In this document: positions 58,765 through 64,000 of the stretch, piece by piece
Numbering within the stretch: the stretch's first letter is position 1
How the letters are laid out: each line of letters begins with the position of its first letter
Assembly (NCBI GenBank): GCA_033239525.1
Contig: BSYO01000002.1
Coordinates: 12,186,626-12,250,625 of the forward strand
Origin: Nepenthes gracilis
Lineage: Eukaryota; Streptophyta; Magnoliopsida; Caryophyllales; Nepenthaceae
Length of the DNA stretch: 64,000 bases
Reading direction: 5' to 3'
Translations under genes and position numbers: made by a program
Notes under the pieces: generated by a model
What the model was told of the DNA's origin: nothing
Seen by the model: the letters and a program-made list of their open reading frames with translations, nothing else
Databases searched by the model: none

Positions 58765-60336
58765 TGATATCCTAAGGCTTGTCAAAAGTATTACCCACTA
58801 TAATATAAGGCCAAGATAATCCTTGAGTCTCTATTATAATATCAATGGTATGCCAATAGTTATTACCCTCCGTAATATAAATCTGTAGTCCTAGTTTCAT
58901 CATTTCTTATTCTTTAAGGGAAGGTCCACCATACTTCTTTCACAATCTTCTCCATCTAGGAGAACAAATCAATTATATAAAAAATTGTGAAATTTTTCTC
59001 CAAATACTTGCACAATTATCATCTTTCTTTCAAATTTAAGTCTTTTTATGACTCAATTTGCATATAAGAATGTCATAAACATAGGGAAGAATAAGAATTC
59101 TTACCACCAAGAGACAATTATAACCTTAGAGGCTTCTGGATAATATTTCCTTCACAATTGGTTAGCGAACGTATTTTTTGAGATAAACAATTAAATACAT
59201 GCAAATATATATGCAACTTATTTCACAATTAAATAATGCAAAATTTAAAAAAAAAATACCAAAGAGGCTCGGGTGAACAGTACCCGGTTGTGCATATCGG
59301 ACTATCCCAAAAATTTAGGCATCCAATGGGTAAATTATCAAATTCAAGATACGGGTAATTATAATCTCAAGTCAATTTATGCATAAAATTTGAAATAAAT
59401 GCTTAAACGAGGTCCAGGCATACCTTAGGGCTCCGATGAACAAAAATACACATAAAACTACCAAATCAGATATTCAATCGATAAATTAACTTATATAAGA
59501 TATGGTAATGATATTCTAGAGAAAATTTTTACAAAATCCCAAAAAATCGGAGGCCAAAACCTTTCGAGCATGGGGTTAGGGTTTTAGTGTGAAAACCAGT
59601 CAATTTCTATAAATTTAGACATGAAATTCATATATATGCATAATCAAGCCATGAGTATCACAAATACATGCATAGGTTGTGTATCGAGACAACAATACCC
59701 GAATGGGATTGAATAAAAATCAAAAAGAATGGAATAAAAGGGTATAAATGCACTTACCTCAACCCGATCTACGATTTCTCCAACTAGCTCCAAGCCGGAA
59801 TCGAACCCGAGAGCCTTCGTTTGCTCCTTTCTCTCTCTTCTCCCTCCCTCTATCTCTCTACCCAAACCCTCAGCTTTCCTATCCCAAAACTGCGTCCTGC
59901 AATGGATAAAAAGAACCCGGACGCGGATTTAACGCTACCATCTCTCGAGCGTTGTCAACAACACGCAATAGGCATGCCTGAACTGGATTCTATGCCTACT
60001 ATGGGCGCTCAAGCACCTAGCAAGCGTTGGCCTACTGGGCTACCCACCTAGCAGGTCGTCCAGCATTGTCACCCGATTCCGACACCGAAACATGTCTTTC
60101 CCATATACCTTGAGCCTAATTGGGATTATATTAATTCAATACCCCGAGATTACCATCATTGAAAACTCGAATCATATTTACGAATTAATATTTCGAGATT
60201 ATAAAGTTGATTCTCAATTCCACCAATTCTGGGTCTTCGGCCCTTTGATCCACTTTCTCCCATGCCGTTAGACTCGATCCACTTATATTAACTTAATTAC
60301 TCATATTTACTACATTCCAAAAATCGGTACCTTACA
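58765..60336 (-). mobile_element. LTR between the rDNA relic and a gypsy relic
   Basis: It starts TGTAAGGTACCG at 60336 on the minus strand and can be followed to 58765 (GGATATCA). The GC-rich block is at 59930-60070. The donor-like GAG/GTAAGTGCA is at 59749-59760, and the leader AACTAGCTCCAAG matches 34.37 kb. The U5 is shorter than in the related LTR at 22862. The right flank is TGTGT and the left CACAG, so there is no duplication; the left side is probably truncated at the rDNA junction. It cuts the integrase relic on its right. Confidence 0.65.
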
Positions 60337-60897
60337 TGTGTAGTCTAATAATCCCAAGTGATCACGAGAATACGTCGTCCAAATGGCTAAGAAATGAACC
60401 GATTTCGTTAGTCAATCCACAATGACCCGAATCGCATCATGATTCCTCAGAGTCCTAGGCAAGCCCATAATAAAGTCCGTAGAAATATCCCCCCACTTCC
60501 AACTCGGGATGGGCAAAGGCTGCAATAAACTCAAGGGCTTCCGCCTCTCAGCATTCAACCACTGACAAATAAGACATCTACCAACAAAAGTAACAATTTC
60601 TCTCCACATATTCCTCCACTAGAACATCTTCTTTAAGTCCTGGTACATCTTATTACTCCCTAGGTGGATAGTGTACATGGTTCGATGAGCCTCTTTTATG
60701 ATTTCTTCCTTCAGCACCTTATCATCAGGCACACATAAACGATCCCAGAATCTCAAGACTCCATCGGCACAAACATTAAAATCAATCTGAGAGTCTCGAT
60801 CAAGATCTCCAACAATATCCATCAAGAATGGATCATTCTTTTGACCTACTTTAATCTTCAGGAGGATCTCAGGTTGCACATGCAGGAAAGATATCAT
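60337..60897 (-). pseudogene. pol: Integrase relic (truncated)
   Basis: Minus-strand translation gives VLKEEIIKEAHRT, the zinc region (HLGSNKMYQ...CLICQW) and the first catalytic Asp region ISTDFIMGLPRT, then KSVHFLAI. The LTR at 60336 cuts it just after YSRDHLG, before the second Asp and the Glu of the active site. A stop at 60607-60609 and another at about 60410 break the frame. Confidence 0.88.
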
Positions 60898-61543
60898 CCT
60901 ATTACTCTTGACGTATCACTGGATATTACAGAATTTCAGATAATCCAGCATCTCCATCTGCTCAATCTGCAACCTCACTACAAAACTGCTCTGGCCATTA
61001 AGAGTATCCGCATCCACATTAGTTTTCCTAGGCTGATAATGGATTTCACAATCGTAGTCCTTTGGGAATTTATCCATCTCTGCTGCCTCATATTCAATTC
61101 TTTCTACGAAAATAGGTATTTAAGACTCTTATGATTAGAATACACCAAAACTTTTTCACCTTATAAATAATGCCTCTAAATCTTCAACGCAAATACTAAA
61201 ACAGCTAACTCCAAATCATGGGTCCGGTAATACTTCTCATGAATCTTCAACTATCGAGACCCATAAGCTACCACATTCCCATTCTGCATCAAAATACACC
61301 CAAGGCCAACCTTAGAAGCATTACAATACACCTCAAAGCCACTAGAATCATCAAAATCATTAGAATCAGTGCAGAAGTTAACCAATCATTTAGCTTTCGA
61401 AAGCTTCGATCACACTCTTCAATCCATTCAAATCTTACTTCCTTCTTTGTCATTTGGGTAAGCGGCAAAACAATACGAGAAAAATTCTCCACAAATCGGT
61501 GATAATATCCAACCATACCGAAGAAACTATGAACCTCCGTCAC
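60898..61543 (-). pseudogene. pol: RT thumb and RNase H relic
   Basis: VHSFFGMVGYYHRFVENFS is preserved, with WIEECDRSFRKL, then a degraded RNase H: the region of [10 protein letters not shown] and ELAVLVFAL equivalents is recognisable at 61080-61210 but full of stops. It matches 45.68-46.31 kb. Confidence 0.82.
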
Positions 61544-62501
61544 TGTCGTCGGTCAACTCCAATTGATTACAACTTCAATCTTCTTTGGGTCTACCGAGAC
61601 ACCTCCATTGGAAACGACGTGGCCCAAAAATACAACATCCTCCAACCAAAACTTGTACTTTTTCAGCTTCGCAAATAATTTATGCTCCCTAACGGTCTAG
61701 AGCACAGCCCTCAAATGCTTCTCGTGCTCTACACAACTCTTTGAATAAATTAGGATGTCATCAATGAAAACTACTACAAGTTTTTCTAAATAAGGTTGAA
61801 AGATCGGATTCATCAAATCCATAAATACAGCAAGAGTATTTGCCAATCCGAACGGCATAACAAGAAATTCATAATGACCATATCTCATCCGAAATGCCGT
61901 TTTCACCACATTCTCTTACTTAATTCGAAGCTGATGGTACCCTGACTGAAGATTAATCTTTAAGAACACATGAGTTCCTTACAATTGATCAAAGCGATCA
62001 TCAATCCACAGCAACGAGTACATATTCTTAATTGTGATTTTATTCAATTCATAATAGTCCACACATAGCCGCAAAGTCCCATCCTTCTTCTTCACAAATA
62101 CGATTGGAGCATCCCAAGGTAATACGTTGGGTCTAATAAAACCCGAATCCAAACTCGCTCTTTAGAGATAAAGGCTCTTAAAAAAGGGCGCCAAAGGCCT
62201 CAAACTTATCCAGAGTTGGAAAGTCCTACAACTGCTACTTCAATTCCTTCAATTCAGTAGGAGATATATGGTAGGGTGTATTTGAAATAAGTGCCGATCC
62301 AGGCACGAGATCAATTCCAAACTCGATCTCCCGATGTGGCGGTAGAGTAGACAATACATCATCAAACTCGTACACCACCGGAATCTCCTTCACTAATAAC
62401 TCATGGCTCTCTACTATACTGGCATAAGCTAAATAAGCTTCACATCCACTTCTCAACAAATGACGAGTTTGCAGAGCCAAAATAAAATTAGATGACTCCA
62501 C
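61544..62501 (-). pseudogene. pol: Reverse transcriptase relic
   Basis: Its order matches 44.75-45.67 kb: HREIEFGIDLVPG, a degraded palm with remnants of the RKKDGS and IDYRELNK blocks, then [19 protein letters not shown] and [10 protein letters not shown] (ORF 61697-61909). The catalytic Asp pair is intact here, unlike in the plus-strand element. Stops and frameshifts upstream still make it inactive. Confidence 0.88.
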
Positions 62502-62880
62502 CTATTGAATTCCTTGAATGTGAAAGGGCTCACATTCCAGAATTGTAAAATCTACTCTCTTATGGAAACAATCAATATTTGCATGATATTTTGATAACCA
62601 ATCCATACCTAAGATTACATTGAAATCATGCATCTCTAACAAAATCAAATTAGTAGCTAAAGATAACCCATTCACCTTAACCACACATCCAGGGTACGAA
62701 ACATCTGTAATAATGGAAGATCCCGTAGGCGTCAAAACAATCAAAGAATAATCAATGATCATGGGAGAGTAAGTAAAATGACAAGCAAATTGGGGTGAAA
62801 TGAAAGAATTGGTGAATCTTGAATCAAAAAATACAGTAGTAGAGGTGCCACAAATGGGAAGAATACCTTCTACTACACTA
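62502..62880 (-). pseudogene. pol: Protease relic
   Basis: The active site reads FFDSRFTNSFIS near 62800-62840: the Gly of the DSG motif has become Arg. PGCVVKVNG and FNVILGMDWLS follow in good condition (ORF 62502-62762). Because DSG is essential in retropepsins, the protease would not work even if expressed. Confidence 0.86.
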
Positions 62881-63059
62881 TCAAACGCCTTTGCTTCACT
62901 TGCAGTAACTGCGAATGCCTTTTCTTGAACAGCAGGCTTAGAGGCAAGGGCTTTCTTCTGATGGGGATAATCTTTGATCTTATGTCCTAACTACCCACAG
63001 TTGAAATACACACCCAATGCCTTATAGCAAGGCCTATCAATATGAAACTTCCCACAATG
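62881..63059 (-). pseudogene. gag: gag zinc-knuckle relic
   Basis: The knuckle is CYKALGVYFNCG, a stop, LGHKIKDYP: a TAG stands inside it and the last Cys is Tyr. A stop at about 63060 separates it from the capsid part. Confidence 0.75.
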
Positions 63060-63908
63060 CTAGCAAGAACTGGCTGGAGCTTGCTTAGCCGGTGCAGAAG
63101 GATGGGTCTTCTTTCCTTGATCTACTTGCTTCACCCTCTTAGGCGGTCTCCCCAAACTCACACTAGAGATTGCACCGATGCCACTTCTACTTGACACCCT
63201 CTTCTTGAAGAATTCTTCTTTCTCTATCTCTTTCTCATGGGTCAAAGCATGATCTAACACTTTCCCATTGGTCGTCAACTTCAGGGTCATCAACTGTTTG
63301 CGGATGTTGTCTTTTAAGCCTTGTAAAAACTTCCTTACTTTTCTTTCTTCGTCTTCCACCATATACGGAGCATATTGAGACAACTCCGTGAACTTCATAT
63401 CATACTCAACCACCGTCCCGTTACCTTCCCTTAAACAAATGAACTCCTCCTTTTGCTCATAGAGGCTGGATGGAAAAGTATTTTCCATAAACATTTTTTC
63501 AAACACGGGCCAGGTAATTTCATTCTCGGGCACACCCATGGCCCTCTTCTTCATCTCCCACCAATGGTACGCTTCACCCTCCAACCAATATGAAGCAAAT
63601 AACACTCTGTCCTCCTCAAGACAACAGATGACTGCAAACACCTTCTTCAGCCGTTGAAAACAGGTATCAGTTTTAATTGGGTTTAGTTCACCCATGAATT
63701 CTGGAACTCTCTCCTGGACAAATGGATCATATGCAAAGGCTCCAAGATTGGCAAGAGCTTGTACCAGAGCTGGAACAAGCACTGGAGCAAGATTTCTCTA
63801 CCCCATATTTTCTATGATATCTGCCATCCTACCCAACAAATTTAAGTACTCCGCTTCTCTATCAAGCGGTTGACCACCTCCACACATTAACCTCCATCTA
63901 GGTGGCAT
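63060..63908 (-). pseudogene. gag: gag capsid region relic
   Basis: The start is taken at 63908 (MPPRWRLM), where the family's MPPR start is seen. A TAG at about 63801 interrupts after NIIENMG-like sequence, and from 63782 the frame stays open for 240 codons. The gag domain is clear: CFQRLKKVF, YWLEGEAYHWWEM, FEKMFMENTFPSSL, EYDMKFTELSQYAPYM and FLQGLKDNIRKQLM. The better-preserved reading frame makes this the best gag reference in the window. The upstream leader and 5' LTR lie beyond the right edge. Confidence 0.92.
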
Positions 63909-64000
63909 GGTCAGCTACTGATATCTTTTCTGAAACAAGAACAATACGAGTTAGTTCACAAATCGAACAGTAACTAAGACATTACAATCTACACAATTAA
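63909..64000 (-). other. Leader upstream of gag, right edge
   Basis: Non-coding sequence between gag and the PBS/5' LTR expected to the right; nothing else seen. Confidence 0.5.

Noticed and set aside
55179..58767. Short open frames in the rDNA segment
   Set aside because: They are antisense to 25S, ITS2, 5.8S and ITS1; conservation there is due to rRNA, not protein.

Overview
The window is plant nuclear DNA that consists almost entirely of nested LTR retrotransposons, plus one decayed ribosomal DNA segment. I found no host protein-coding gene, tRNA gene or CRISPR array. The evidence for a plant is: Ty3/gypsy chromovirus gag-pol relics with a CCHC knuckle, reverse transcriptase, integrase and a terminal chromodomain-like segment; primer-binding sites matching the initiator tRNA-Met; LTRs beginning TGT and ending ACA; and a plant-type 5.8S/25S/ITS segment. 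I cannot name the species; the ITS sequence is the best handle.

Layout, left to right. 1-2116 is a minus-strand gypsy remnant (LTR, then the integrase end of pol). 2117-2314 is a scrap of plus-strand LTR. 2315-9386 is a minus-strand element without gag or pol (LTR, 3.4 kb non-coding interior, shortened LTR). 9387-14413 is three stacked minus-strand LTR pieces. 14414-21765 is a minus-strand LTR-interior-LTR-interior-LTR tandem with one pair of 5-bp target duplications (CTTCT). 21766-34084 is a plus-strand gag-pol-less remnant whose interior is split by a complete non-autonomous element at 22862-30630 (duplication AGACC). 34085-37714 is a minus-strand LTR piece split by a solo LTR (34633-37582, CCCGA/CCTGA). 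37715-38221 holds two nested plus-strand LTR scraps. 38222-50121 is a full-length but dead gypsy chromovirus (duplication CCGTG) whose gag is interrupted by another solo LTR (41502-44119, CTTCT). 50122-52469 is LTR pieces. 52470-58764 is a minus-strand rDNA relic: repeat array, full-length decayed 25S, ITS2, 5.8S, ITS1 and the last few bases of 18S. 58765-60336 is an LTR, and 60337-63908 is a second, minus-strand gypsy gag-pol relic running toward the right edge.

The pieces are related. The elements lacking gag and pol share LTR style, PBS and polypurine tract with the coding elements, so they were probably mobilised in trans by chromovirus proteins. The LTR families have diverged but share modules: a GC-rich CTCGAG block before the TATA box, clusters of TTGAC (W-box) motifs, a conserved AG/GYAAGTGTAC motif after the TATA box, two small hairpins in U5 (one with compensatory changes in both arms), and a CAG/ATGA motif resembling a splice acceptor. 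These shared modules, the possible intron inside the LTR and the repeated internal polypurine motif are the least expected features here. All coding relics carry stop codons and frameshifts, and the rDNA shows C-to-T type decay, as expected for old, methylated heterochromatin.
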